From contig JADLSH010000395.1 in NCBI GenBank assembly GCA_016169945.1, forward strand, positions 5,980,001 to 6,044,000: DNA of 64,000 nucleotides, in the 5' to 3' direction. Made by a program: the position numbers and the translations under genes. The DNA comes from Trachythela sp. YZ-2020 (lineage: Eukaryota; Cnidaria; Anthozoa; Malacalcyonacea; Clavulariidae). Below, one piece after another: positions 12,163 through 27,200 of this stretch; the stretch's first letter is position 1, and each line of letters opens with the position of its first letter. The notes under the pieces are model-generated. The model saw only the letters and a list, made by a program, of their open reading frames with translations, was not told the DNA's origin and searched no databases.

Positions 12163-12220
12163 GAACTCTTAATAAAGTATGAGTTTACTTGAAGATAGCT
12201 TCACTTCTCCAGATCGAAAG
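12163..12220 (+). CDS. PTBP first coding exon (start codon exon)
   Basis: An acceptor-like TTTATTCACTAG precedes a 16-base leader, then ATG at 12179 and 14 codons ([14 protein letters not shown]) to a GTACAAA donor. The exon ends in phase 0, as required by the next exon ([10 protein letters not shown]). A short unstructured N-terminus before RRM1 is normal for the family, although vertebrate proteins have a longer one with a nuclear localisation signal. An alternative upstream start cannot be excluded. Confidence 0.6.
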
Positions 12221-15200
12221 GTACAAATATATTTTAATAGCTGCTTTATAGAGTTGAAATTTATCAGATATTATATTGTGAATAGATAAATTACTCCATA
12301 CTCCAGGTTGTACACTTCAAATGGGAACCTTTGTTGAACTGCTGTCAATACCAAGCATCCAGACTGTGTTCTTTATCGTGCATGCTTTCTATTTCATGAA
12401 ATGGCCACCATTTTGTCAGTGTCCACTTTCCAAAATTGAAATTCCTTAAAATATTCATGAAGAAAATTTACAAATAGATTTTTCCTCTCTAATCGTACCT
12501 GAATACAGACAAACAAATATGATATTTGGTTGCACACATAATGGCATAATGTACCATTACATTTTTTTATTCTTTTATGCACATGAAAAAGGTAGATTTA
12601 GGATCAGAGGAACAAATTTTTCCAGGACTGTCCACTTTTTTAGTCAATTGTGGGATGTTTTAAAAGGGTACAGTAAAACAGTCCAACTTTTAGGGAAAAT
12701 ATCTATTTCATGCCAATATTCATCAGGATTTCTGCTCATATGGAGAAAATTAAGGATGGAAATAATCGCATCCTATCAATAGATGCAGGCCTTGAAAACG
12801 AGATCAGCATTTCACAATGCTGACCTAAATGCCGACCTGTCAACCTCCCAGGTCGGCAAAAATTTGCTGATCCCAATCCAGTTCTTCTCAGCAGAAGAAT
12901 TTTCGTTGTCGTTCATTCGTGTTTCCGTACCGGGTCTTTGTGCGACACCTACGGGTCTTCGTAGGAAACATGATATTTGCAATGCGTGCTTACTAGTGCT
13001 TGCAGCTGATCCAAAATTGTTATTCTGGAGGTAGAAACTGAAAGTGGCATAAAAAAATGCTGAAGTGTGCCGACCTGGGTCAGATTTAGGTCAGCATTTT
13101 TTTGCCGACCTCAATTTTGATCGATAAATGGGTAAACTTTTATGAAATTTTGCCTGCCAGTATGCACGAACATGATCTTTTGAATGCTTTAACACACTTG
13201 AATTGCGCTTTTACGTCATATCTGATATGCCTTTTATCTAACATTGACAGCGAGGATCTGAAAATTTCTCAGACTTGAATACTGACTTTGGTGAAAAGCG
13301 GGTAGGTCGTTTTGTACTTTTTATAGCATGAAATATATAGTTATGTTATTTTATATTCCAATCAGTATCCTCAACCCACAAGCTATTAAGAGAGTAGGTC
13401 TGATCAAGCTACATGTATAACAATGGATAACAATGTTTCCACTTTTCATAGTTGAATTGTCCTTCAAATATTTCATTAAGGAAATTTGTGAATAGATTTG
13501 ATGTGAAGACCAGGATGTAGGTTGACAAAAATTACCCCTGCCCCCCTTTTGGACATCATAATTTTCAGTATCCAAACCTATATTCCATTCCAGCCACGTG
13601 TATTCTATATTAAGCACGATCACGTACGGGAGAGTTTAAAGCGATTTAAATGTTACTTATGATATAAACAAATAAATAAATGTACATAATTTAGAATTCC
13701 GTATGTTATACCGCTAGTGTGCATTTGTTAACTTTAATATTTGTAATATTTGCAGCTGGTGAACTGAAATTTATTTGTCTGTATATAAACTATTTGAAGT
13801 ACTATATAAATATTAAATAATGTTCATTTAGCAGTTTACTTATATCAGTAAATATAAATCCAGATTCTATCGAGTTGACCAGTCCACTTAGAATCTTACA
13901 TTTTTTGCTTTATATTGGATTATTGCTAATTTGCTGTAATTATGAGATTACTGTAGGTTTTCTAATTTGCATAATGTCGATGATATCGATAGTATAGATA
14001 TTTTTCTTTCGATTTCGATATCCAATATTTTATCCTAACATCAATTTTTGGTATATTTTTAATACACTGCAACAGCCAATTTAGAGCAACCATAGAAATT
14101 CCTTCGTGCAGATACATATATGCCTAGAGTTTCTATTATTAAAACTTATCTTTCTGTTTGTACAGGTAAAACATGATGATGCACCTCGATCAAAAGTCCT
14201 TCACATTCGAAATCTACCAGACTCTGCAAGTGAAGCAGATGTAAGTTTCATTACAATAAATGTTTACATTATGAGGAGTCTGGTTATTGTGGTTGATGGT
14301 GAATTAGATGGCAACCCATGACTTTTTATATGCACAGTTTGCAGTACAAATTTTGTTTGCAATGAGAGAAATCAGCCAGCAAATTAGTCTGTAGCTGAAT
14401 TGAATTGTCTTTATTTAAGGAGGGTAACCACAGGAGGCCCAGGCTCTATTTGCCCGCGCCCGCCTGTGACTTCCTTATAACGAGGGAAGGAAGGAAACAT
14501 TGAGACCAAAATAGCCCAGACTTGGCATATGTTACACGAAAATATTCTCGATTTTTCGCCTTTAAATGCATTTCTTTCGAGATTAATCGATATCCCCTGA
14601 ATATCAACAAAAATTTCAAATTTCAAAGTTGTCCAATCAGGTTTGAGTGTATTTTGAGTTGTTCAACGACTTCCGGTTTTTTAACAGCAAACCTGGCACG
14701 CGGATATATTTTTGCCAAATTTTGTCATTCCCTCACAGATTTTAGAGCGAATTTAAGCTCTTTGATTAAAGCATCGTTGTTTTGAGAGTTGTATGGTAGG
14801 CAGTTGCGATATATCGATATTTTCGATAAATATCGATATTTCAAAACTATCGATATTCGATTTTTCGCATATCGAAAATATCGAAAGTTGTAACTAAAAA
14901 CTTAATCTCCGATTATTCGGCAATTATTGTTTTCACCGGTGAAGTTTAGACAACGTGTGTATCGCGGTAATTGCGAATTTATGATACAAGTGCGTGGGCA
15001 ATTGAAATTAAAAGCGGGAACAGAGAAACTGTGACCACAGAAGATCACCAAGCAGCGGCATTGAGCGGCAAAACAATAGTTTTACAGTATAAACATTATA
15101 TAATTAAACAATCGTACTGTGAAACCATTAGGCTTGTAAATATATCTTTAAACTTTCATAAACGGATAAACCGTTGTTAATAAATCTTTGAGACGTATAC

Positions 15201-18200
15201 CATGACTGGTTTCGTGCACTTCTTTTTAACTGTTTGTGATGCGTATACATGCAAGTTGACTAAATTACGTTTTCTCATTTGCATAATTCGATATAGTCGA
15301 TAATATCGATATTTTTTTTTCGATATCGATATATCGATTTTTTACAATATCGCAACTGCCTATTGTATGGTATCATTATTGCAGGGGATATCGATTAATC
15401 TCGAAAGAAATGCATTTAAAGGCGAAAAATTGAGGATAGTTTCGTGTAACATATGCCAAGTCTGGGCTATTTTGGTCTCAATGTTTCCTTCATTCCCTCG
15501 TTATAAGGAAGTCACAGGCGGGCGCGGGCAAATAGAGCCTGGGCCTCCTGTGGGGTAACATGTAATAGTTTACAAAACTAATAAACTTGTGGCCCTCAAA
15601 TTACAAATCAACAAATAGGAATAATAATACATTACAAGTTACAATGATAAAATTATATAAAACTTGTAACTATATACACAATTCATGGAATAAAATGTGG
15701 TTGATCTAATTGTTTTTAGAACAGTTGTTTTTTCCGTGTACTCTTGAAGGATTTAACTGTTGTTAGTGTACAAGTTTTTAAATTAAAAGTCTAAATTATT
15801 AGGTTGTTTGATTCACACTTCCCATATGTAATTAACTGTAACCTCTTAAATCAATGGCAAATTGTGTTGTTTCTTTAGATTATCACACTTGGTATACCTT
15901 TTGGTAAAATTGTGAACATCTTAAAAATAATGAAGGGGAGAGGGAAGCCACAAGTAAGTGTTAAGTTAAACAAGCTGTTCATTCATGCTTCATAATCCTC
16001 AAATCTGTTAAATAATTTTCTGTATGTGTTAAATAATTTGCTGTAGTGTATTGTTGTCTTGATACTACAATAATAAATGTCTACAATATTTTTACTGTCA
16101 TTTTAATCAGTTTTACTGTCAGTTTAATCAGTTTTACTTGTTTCTGGATGGTTAAAGATGTCAAAATCTTCTTTTAATTTTTGTACTAAGGTTGTATAAA
16201 TGTTTACAACTACATATCATGGAATCTTTTCTTCAACCAATCAGAGCATTTGTTAACATTTTGACTTTGGCGTCATGTCCTGGCGTGATATTTGGCTGCT
16301 TTTAGGAAAAACTAAAATTGTAATGCTAAAATGAACATATTAAGTAAAGCTTTCAGAGTTTAGGATTTTTCAAATTTGGAATAATATTCATATTGGTGTA
16401 ATATTCATAATACTGCTCCAGTGTTTTCAACAAAAGGCAGTTTACTGCTGCCTATTAGACCTTTCACGGCCGCCTATTTCTTTGATTATTTGCAAAATAC
16501 GCTTGTGATTTTTCATTAATATTTCTCAAACCATTTTATTTCCTGTACAAATACTGGTGAGTGTAACAAGATATATCATACTCGAGAAGTTACCTTGTGT
16601 TTCAATGTACCACCTTGTGTTTCAATGTACTGTTATTACATTGTGTTACACATGTGTTACAAACATGTGACTGAACAATCTGCATACATAATGAGATGCA
16701 CAAGCAAATTGCTGGACAGCAAAATCAGAGGCGTTTTCATACAAACAAGAACTGTTTCAAATATAGTTTATAAACTTTTAATTGTTAAATTCACTATACT
16801 GTACTGTATCTTACATATTAATTGTACAGATAACACTACATTCATTTGCTGTGCTGCATATGTTCATAGCAGATTGTGTATTCATGTTACAGTATCCCTG
16901 GCATTACATTAAAATTTTGAGTTTTATGTAAATGAGTTATAAATAATATGCCCCTGTCCTGATAAGAAGTGCCAAATTTTTATTTTATTTGTGAATATCA
17001 GGCATTCCTTGAGATGGAAGATGAAAGCAAAGCAGAGGCAATGGTGAACTATTATGAGTACGCACCAGCAAAAATAAAGTAAGCAACCTACTGTAGTGTC
17101 AGTTCCCAAAATTTCATATTTTTGGTCTTTAGATCACATACTCTCCTCTTGTATTCTTGAAGTATGTACAGTCTGTAATTTCACAAAATAAACCAATCTT
17201 TACAATTACTCACAATAGGAAGGCCATTAACCATGATTGTATCTTATATTTTATTTCAACATTAGGGGTTCAAATGTCTATGTACAGTACTCGTCACATA
17301 AAGAACTGAAAATAGAAAAACAATCTCCAACAGTAAGTCCTGCTTCACCTTGTAGATACACTGTAGAAATGATCAGTACATTGTAGGTGACTTGTAGGTA
17401 AGTCAGTAATTCATTATATGTTAGTAAACCTGCAGCAAAATTAATGAATTCTAAATCTCTTAAAGTCAAGTCAAGATCAGTCAACCCATACGCTAGATTG
17501 GCCTTCAAGGACTGGTTAAATAGAATGAATTGTCCTTTGTCTACAATCTAAATTCCTGCGAAGATATAAAATAGATTCGTTCTTAAATTTATTGAAATAT
17601 ACTATTGACTGTTTTTTTCCCTGTACAAATGGTCAAACTACATACCACTGCTAGACCATGGTAACCCCTGACTTTAAAGATCTTGTTAGAAAAAGGCAGA
17701 AAGAAGTTGTATCCAAATCACCCAACTATCATGAGTTGAGAAACAAAGTGAATAGAATGGCTAAAAAGTTAAAGGCAAACTTTTTTTATTTCAAAGTAAG
17801 AGGTTGTGATGATCCAAAGAAATGCGTATTATTCATCTACTGTATAACGCATTTTGCACCATGGACCCAAACTACCGCGTTATATCAAGGCTCCACTGTA
17901 GTAGTTTTCAATGTAACCTAAATTGTAACAAAGTCTCCTTACTTTGTCTTCAGATTGTTAACCTTCTAACTGCAGCTGCTTTAGCTTCATCAGGAGAACT
18001 GGCATCAGCTTTGGCTGGCGGGAACTCAAATAACTTTGGAAATTCTATAAATAATGGTGGTGGTTTGCTGCCAAACCCTCCGACCCAAAATAACGCACCA
18101 GACGGCATGAGTAATGTACTGAGAGTGGTTGTAGATAACATGTTGTATCCAGTATCCATTGATGCCCTCCATATTGTAAGTAACCTTTATTCATGCACTT

Positions 18201-21200
18201 CCAATTGACGTTTTTCAATCTTGAATCTTGGTGTAAATTTTCCTTAAGAGGCAAGGCTAAAAGTAACGGACGGCCAAAATGCCTCTTGACCGGTCACTTT
18301 TTTGCTTCACCGGTCATTTTGACCAGTTACGTTTGCATGCATGCATCTCTGCTGAAATCTTGTCAGAGAAAGACTGTATATTTCATGACGAATGGCCAAT
18401 TTCACTGTTACCAGAATTTGCATACGACAAAAAACATTGTTTGTTGACTGTTTTACAACGTGATTACTAACGTCTTGAGCGTTTAAAACATGAAATAATA
18501 AATAAAATCATATCTCGCTCATTAATAGTGGTCTTTTTTAGTATTTGCTGTATTTTACTCATATTAAAAATGACCTGTCAAAAAGAGTTTGACCGAGCTA
18601 AAATCGGCTGGCTGGCGACCTACTGACCGTTATTTTTAGCCCTGAGAGGGTTTAACATGAGACCTACATGAAGCTTTTTTCACCTCGTGATTAACAGTAT
18701 TAAATGGCTTCCGTACTAATGGTTTATTTTCTCACGAGGTCCAAAATCATATTTTTTCCGCATGTAAATTTTCGAATAATAAGAGCTACTAGGCTGGCCA
18801 GCCCACCTGTTACGTTTATATGGGAAATTTCCAGCCTTAGTAGGCAAGATATAGAATAGACAGTTGCAAGATCTCGCCTAGGAGATCTGGCTCTTCTTCA
18901 TGTGAGTTGAGAAAAACGGAGAAAATGTACATACATGTACATAATTATGTTCTCTTGCTGTTTGTATTTTGTGACCATTGAGTGGGAATAATTATCATGT
19001 AAACATGAATTTGTTCTGAATAGCAATAGCCTTATTGGCAGTGAATTAATAACATTTTGCAACTGATTACACCATTGTTTGCATTTTCCTATTAGTTAGG
19101 CGATTAGGTGTAAAAATTGTGCATTTTGTGATAAAAGCACCATATTCATAGAAAGTGTGAATTTTAACATGACAATAAATATTTGATATGGAGGCATTTC
19201 AAAAAATTATGTCCAATTAAGTAAAGCAATAATGACTTGCATAATTGGAAAGCTTACAAAAAACTAGAGATATGTCATTTAGGCGGTTACCTTCATTTTC
19301 CCAGCCCATTTCGAGTTATTGCAAAATGGGAAAAATGTCACAAAATCTTGCGAAAAGCCTGGGTACTAGCCTGAAAATGCGTTTTTAACAGTTTGTGACT
19401 CAAGAGGGATTTGAAAAATCATGGTAACCAATTAAATGTCCTATATATAACTTTTTGTACGCTTCCTAATGATGTATATATTGACATGAGGAAAATGAAA
19501 AAGAACCCAAATTTTAGGTCGGCCACATTAATTTTCAGATGCCTCAGTATCTAAAATTTATTCTCATCAAAGTCTACTTCCTGTGAATATGGTGCTTTTA
19601 TCACAAAACGCCCAATTCCAGCTAAATTTTGCACTTAACCGCTCGACTATATGTTTCATTGGTTTTGTGTAATTATTTTAGATATTTTCTAAGTATGGGG
19701 CAGTGATCAAGATTGTTATTTGTACCAAGACAAGTAAGTCAACCAGTGTTTGCCCATTCTGTTTAATTGTGGTCATTCTCTATACAGCTTCTTTCTATTT
19801 GACAAACCAGACAAATACAGTATCTATTCTAATTAAATTATTTTAGATCAATTTCAAGTGTTCGTTCAATATGCAGACCATGTACCAGCAAATGCTGCTA
19901 GATCCGTAAGTATAATACAGTTTTGGTTCAGGTTTGAAAAAATAATATAAGTGGCTAACCAAAAGGGTCCAGTTCAGATTCCAACCTTGACCATGATTTT
20001 GCCTAGAAAATCAAATGTTATTTACATGGCATATATGTATAAGTAATTAATAAGAATGAACATTATGAACTGTTTACAGAAATTTAAGTTTTACTGCAAC
20101 AGCCAGGGACGACCAGTTCTTTTTCTCTGCAATTTACATAATTATGTCATTGGCTGTTTGAGAAGTGTGCAAGATTAACATTTCTTGTTTTATCATTGAA
20201 GTGCGTTCTGCACATTCATTTGACAACTACTCTTCTCTATTGTTATAACAGCCATAGAACAACTTGAACTTTCATAGTCCAGTTAAACTAACTCTCCAGT
20301 TTGCTGGCTCCAATAGTTCACATATTTCATTTATAGCCAGCAGTACTTGTATAATCGTGGCTTTTGTAAGTAGTAAAGGATTACCGAATGGTTTTCCTTG
20401 CAGGATTGCGTGATCCTAACACGCGGCGGGATGTTGCGAGACTTTCTGAAAGCGTAAAAAATACGAGCCGATAGGCGAGTATTTTTTAGCTTTCAGAAAG
20501 TCGAGCAACATCCCAAGTGTTAGGATCCCACAATCCTGCGCGGAAAACCATTTGGTAATTATTTTATAAAATAACGACAAAGAAACAACGAACATTTTAA
20601 AACCCCGCGAAGGGCCTAAAATTTTCCGTGCATGATTGTCTCACCCTGCACGGGTATTGACCAATCACAGCTCGCGTAGTAAACATGTTATTTTATAATA
20701 GATTTTCGTAGATCTGAACAGTCGCAGATAAAAACATTGACTTTTTGTGTGTTTATAACGAGCATTTGAAGGTTTCAAAAGTTTGCCAGTTAAATGTGAT
20801 TGGCTGATCAGATGCATGTCAAATGCTCCTGACAAATATCACGTACGCATAGCCATAGGCAATGTTTTTATTTGAAGCTGTTTATCATTAGTTGCAAACG
20901 ACTATAACTTGGCATTGAATTATTTTCGTGACAAACCTTTTCATGTACATATCTCCAGAATAGCAGTGAAAAGATTACTAATCAGGGGACGAAAATATAG
21001 TCGAATACGCGCAGGAAATTTTAACCAGCTGCAGGAAATGTATTGGTTTAAGATTTGTAACTTGAAAATTTGAAGAACGCACATGTCTCAATAGACGGTA
21101 CATATTACATATAGGCACAATGGCTATATTTAGCACAAAAATACTCTGCGAGTCTGCAGGAATTTTCTATTTTCATACTGTGCTCATAGGAAGAAAATTA

Positions 21201-24200
21201 TTTTTTCAACTCTGGCTTACTCATAATCAAGGCATATTTTAACATATATACTGGGGGGCCACTTGGCCCCCCAGGCCCTCTTGATGGCCCCCCACTCACA
21301 CAAAATTGGCCCCCCACTCCCTGGGCCCTTTATACATTGGGTCATTTACAGAGTAAATGATTTGTCTGTGTTTAACGAAATATTGTTTTTATGGCTTATA
21401 TAGTCAGACATTTTTAAAGTTTTAGTTAAAAACATTGAAATACTATTGGATTACAAGTAAAATATTCAATCTCATAGTATTCAGAATTGGCAATTTCAGA
21501 GCTCCAGATTTAAAAATTTTCCTGGGGAAAAGCTCCCCCGGACCCCTACAGGGCTCGCGCCTTCAGCACTCAGATTAAGGGCCCTTTTTCACAAATGGCC
21601 CCCCACTTAGAAATCCTTAAAATATGCCCTGCTCATAATAGGCATACAAATAAAGTGCATCGACGAGTACATATACATCAATGCGTGGAACTTTTCAGCA
21701 ACTCACAACGTATAATATAGACTTGCTCCAAGTCTGTCTCTTATAGGGGGAGTATATTAGGGCGCGCGAAAATGCGGGCGGGAGACGGCGGCGAGAAAAT
21801 TGGGAGAGGAGAGACATCGCGTCCCGCCCGCCCGCCGTCCGCCTTAATTCCTTCCGCCCGCATTAATTCCTTCCGCCCGCATTTTCGCACCCCCCAATAA
21901 AAACCCTATAAGAGACAGACTTGGAACAAGTCTACGTATAATACTATGTGAAAAGGATTCAATCATCGAATTTGAGAAATTTTAGACCACTATGTTTGAT
22001 AAGGCACGGGTAAAAATGACTCCCGAACCAAAAAGCGTAGCCTATAATGCCAACATATTTTTTTTGTTTTCAGGCCCTAGACGGACAAAATATTTACAAT
22101 GGATGTTGCACAATGAAAATAGGTTTTTCAAAATTCAACAACTTGAATGTGAAGTACAACAATGACAAAACCAGGTAGGCATAATCTTCTCTGTAATAGT
22201 AATTGCAGACAGGTCATCGAGAATAAGACGTTTTCCAACCAAACAATGTTTGGTTAATAGCATATCAAACCTGGTTATTGCTTGAATTGTGAGTATAGTA
22301 TTTAAGAAAATTAACGTCTAGGACAAACGTAGTGAATGAAGATATTACAAACGTAGATATCTTATTGGAAGTGAATCGTATTTCAATTGACAGTATATAG
22401 AAGCAGTATCATTACTTGATTGATAAGTTAAACCTGAGAATATTTTTCTAAAATGTACATGTTTTAGTGTACATATGTACTTGACAAAAAAATCTAATTT
22501 GTTCTAGCAAATAAAACAACACTAATTTGTTCTGGCAAATAAAACAACACTAATTTGTTCTGGCAAGCGCAGACCCTCGACAATTTATTGTGATTTAAAT
22601 ATTTCGTTTGCCATGCACAGCGGAATCACTGGAAACAAATGGAAACAATAAACTTTTCAAATAGAAATTTTATTTGTGCATTTTCCTGTTAGGCATTATA
22701 AAACAATTTTATCCTAACTATCCTCATTATCAGTCATAGTAGGGCTGGTTGTATCAAAGTATTAACTACTTTTTAAATACCTGATTTGTAGTTAGATAGT
22801 TGTTAACTATAAAATGCGCGATTCTGATTGGTGAACTTTCGCACTAACTATATAGTTAACTTTAACTATTTTCTGCTAATTTTCGTGAACGGTCGTCACC
22901 TTGCGTCATCCCCGCCATGTGAGCTTACACATAGTCATAGAGTGGTTGACCCAACATGGCGAAAATGTCTTTGTCCTTTGAGGGAATTGGTTGCATACCA
23001 CCTTTTGATTGTTTGTTGATATGCTCACCAAGTTGAACTACATGGTCTCGTACCGTATATTTACTATACAATTACAGTGAATAAATTCGTTCATGTTACA
23101 TTTTCAAAACTGCAATAAGTCTTTTTAGGCACAGTTTGTTACCTGTACAGGGATTTGAATTTAGCCTACCTATATAAGCAATCATTTTGCACTTTTTCCG
23201 TCGATGAGATACTGAGTTTTTATTACTTTACTATTATTCAGCTAAAATTTCAATTTTGGCAATAAAAGTCTTTCAGTGTACCCGCCTTTCCTTGAAATAA
23301 TGACTTGAAGTTGGGTAAACATGCATTATGGTCTTTGATTTTACACTTTATTGTTTCTTTGCGTCTGTAGACTTTGTGTTGGAGAAAGTCTTCGCCGTAG
23401 TGCTCTATGAAGAATTGAAAAAATTGTCTATCATAACGTACCCAAATACCGTTTGTCTTAATTCTTATAAAATCCGGAGGTGTTTTGTATTGATAAGGTT
23501 GTATTGTGGCCAACCCTCCTGATACACGACCAATCTCACGCGGTGTGCAGAAAATATGGACAGCTTCGCTCTTAAATGTTTCAGTAAGGTAACCATTCTT
23601 CTTAGCCCATGGTTCAATTATGTTTATTAACTGAACTAAACTCATTCCATACACACGGATATCGATATCTCCGGCTTCCCATGGTAGAATGGAACGTGTT
23701 TTAATCGCTCCTAATGATACTCCTCCAATGACAACATAGTTCACGTTATGTTCTTCAAAGAACTTGGTTACTTCAGTCAATGTTATTTCCAAGTACTTCA
23801 ACATGTATGGATATGCGAATACTCCTTTGTAAGCCCAATGGCCACCATTTAGCATAACTTCATGTGCTGTTTTCTCGTCACATAAATCTTTCCCACTCAA
23901 TGGACTTGTTTGACTACACAGATCAATTGTATTGCCTTCACTGTCTTTAAATATGAAGACTTTGTGTTTTACCGCAAATGGAACTAGATCTTTTGTTATA
24001 TCTCTCGACTGCCATAACTCGTACAAACTTGAGAAATGATCTACTAGGAACATGACATTAGCTACAGTACCTACGACAACATTCTTATTTAGTTTGGCTC
24101 GAAGGAAAAAATCTTTAACAACCAGCGTATTAAGAATACCTGAATCAAATCCATTAATTCTATTCATGCTTGCACGTCTACCCATAAACGAGGAGGAAGT

Positions 24201-27200
24201 TCCATCACATATCATGACATTGCCAAGTGAACGTTCGTACTCGTAACTTACTGAAAATGTCCATCTGCAAAGACGATAATGATGGCAGGCTACGTGGAGC
24301 TTCTCCCCTGCTAAGTAAGAACCACCAATAAAATCAATCTCGGGAAACCGCTCTAATGCATTCCATAACAAATCAATACTTTCATTAATGCGGTTGGAAA
24401 GCATTGCACCCTCTTCCAAAACGAGAAAATATTCCGTTTTCACACTTGAAATCATTGTGTCGAGTGACTCGCTGTTGTTCAATATCTGCTGTGCAGTAGG
24501 ATATAAACGTTGGATATTTTCTAGTGTTTTATTAAAGTTGCCTTCGAAATCATTAATGGTAGATTTAAATACAACAATAGTGAGCATTGAAGGCGAGAAT
24601 TCTTGTGGTTGTTTGTGTGATGGCAATGCTTGTACATTGATATAATTGCTGCTTCTTTTCAGCTTGGTAGGACTGGTGTTGCTAGCTTTAGTAGCTTCTT
24701 TAAATTTTGTATACTTTGTGATCATTTTCATTTGAGATTTGCTGGGAATCTCGTTTATTGCTCTTATACTTTTCTTCTCTTCTAATTTATTGGTTCTTCT
24801 CACTTGAGATTTGGTCGGAATAACAGAAGAGTTAATAGTTTCTTTGAATGTAGACCTCGTGATTGTTCTCTTCAGCTGATATTTATCAGATACGATTGTT
24901 CTGTTAATAGTTTGCTTTAATATAGAATTTTCTCGAATTAAATAACTGATGATGGTAAAGGAGGCGAGTTGGACCACCACGAGTACAAAAGTTAAAACAT
25001 TCCGACATCGACATCTTGCCATTGTTTAAGGTTTTGATTTCTGGATACTATTTGATCAACAAATATGAATATAGACAATGTTATGACTATAATTTATTAG
25101 TGATTCATATGAAACTGGTGTGTTGTTATGTCTTAATTGAAATATCAACCAGCGAGATTCAGCAGGTAGAATGTGTACTTGATCCTTAGGATCCCAGGTT
25201 GTTCTATTATAAAGAGAAATCAAAGACAGTGTAAAAATACGTTCACACGGGACTGTGCACTCAAATTTGGACGATTTCACCTTTCGAGCTCACATGGAAC
25301 GCACGAAACTTTACAAACTACGATGTGCACAAATTTGCATACGGTTACGAATTCGTCCGGTATATTGTGTGAACGTAAGTTTTAAGTGTTATCGTTGTAG
25401 ATACGGGGACAAAAAGGAACTCCAGCAGAGCGTATACCATGCTCTCCATGCAGTTGCAAATGTCTTTGATTCGTATAGCGCTATCCACAGAATAGTGATT
25501 TTTTCAACTTTTGTAAAGATACCTGCAAAGCTTTGAAACTACGAATACAGTATAGACCCCCCCCCCCCCCAACAAATATAAAAACCTTCAAGTTCTAAAT
25601 ACTAAACTTTAATCTGGATTATACAAATCAACGGTCAATTTACAAAAGTTGAAAGAATTCCGCTACCTGGTGGATAGCGCTATCCGAAGTTCGTACAACC
25701 GGCGCTTGGTGTGTTTGCCCAGAGACAGAGTGTTGTTCGTATTCAATATTGCCGTTAACTTTACTTGGAACTATTAAAGAACAATTACTGTCATAACTAC
25801 AAGAGACAATTGATCATATAGTTGTGTGGACTTGTGATAAATGTCGTTTTTTTATCTTTAAGGGATTTCTCTCGTCCAGACCTGCCGTCAGGTGAAGGAC
25901 AGCCATCATTTGATCCAAATCTTGGTTTATCTGCTTTAGGTTTGTATGCAGTTTGGCTTATTGAATATTGTAATATGCATTGTGATCAGCTAACGCACGC
26001 ATGTTTTAGCCTGGTTTTTACATTTAGTCATAACGGTCGTGAACACATCAGTGGCCGATGTAATTTTGAATGCCGGTAAATATCTACAATTATTAAAGAC
26101 TGCATAGAGCACTTAAAAGAAAAGACTCAGATATTTTGGCATCGTGGAACACGACTTGGTCACGACAGTTACGACCAAATGGGAACCAGGCTTTGTGGCC
26201 GTTGCTATCCAATTCGCATTTTCGGAAATTTTCGGGTAACTTACATTAATATAGTTACCGCTGTTCCGACAATATAATGGCCCAGACAGAATGAACGCGA
26301 TTCTACAACGCGGCGCGATTTTTCGATATTCACTGACATATAACTTTGATCCTGTTTTATGTTTTTCAAATATTCAGGAGCGCTATAACAGTTTGAGTTA
26401 TTTGGTCTGCATATCTTTTAAAATTTTATTTACTTTTAAAAACTGAAAAATCGCGTCGCGTTGCCGAATCGCGTCCAGTGTGTCTGGGCCTTCAGAATCG
26501 AATGGCACGAAGGTAACAAATGTGAGTGATTTGCCTGGCAACGGTCAAGCTGATTAGATCCATTGAAATACTTTATTCTGATCTGTACTTTCAGAGGTGC
26601 AAGTATTTGATATTTTACTTTAATAATGACGGAATGAATATTTTTTTAAATCAGACGAAAATGCTTCTATATGATATTTATACCTCAAAATTTGGTGTGT
26701 ATTGATAGATGAAATTCAAATAACCTTTCTTACGTGTTCTTAATATTCCGTTAATCCACGTTGAAGCTCAAAGTTGTGATTGGTTTCTGTAACACCTAGA
26801 AGAAATTACAAAGAATTTAAAACGATAGCCAGGTTGAACGTGGCAAGATAAAAAAACTAAGCTTGGACTTCCATAAAATGTTTTCGAGAAAAGATTGAAA
26901 TCAGCTGTATGTGAAAAGTGAATCTATGTTTGATTTAGTTTTGATGTTTAGTGGCTATATAAGCACAGGAAATAAGTCACTAAATATTAATGAATGATGC
27001 CGTGGCTCCTGATACTTTCTCCATTACCATGAAACAGTGGCGAAGCCAGCGGTCATGCAGGTCATGCAGTGCATGACTAAAACTTTCCCCCAAAAATTTT
27101 TAAAAATCAGTTCAGTAAAATTGTCTAAAATAGAATTACGCTTTATCTTTGCCTTTCTACGTTCAGCTGCTTTATGCTATATTTTTTTACATAAATCAAT

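Noticed and set aside
25557..25570. Poly-C run
   Set aside because: A simple homopolymer with no associated structure.
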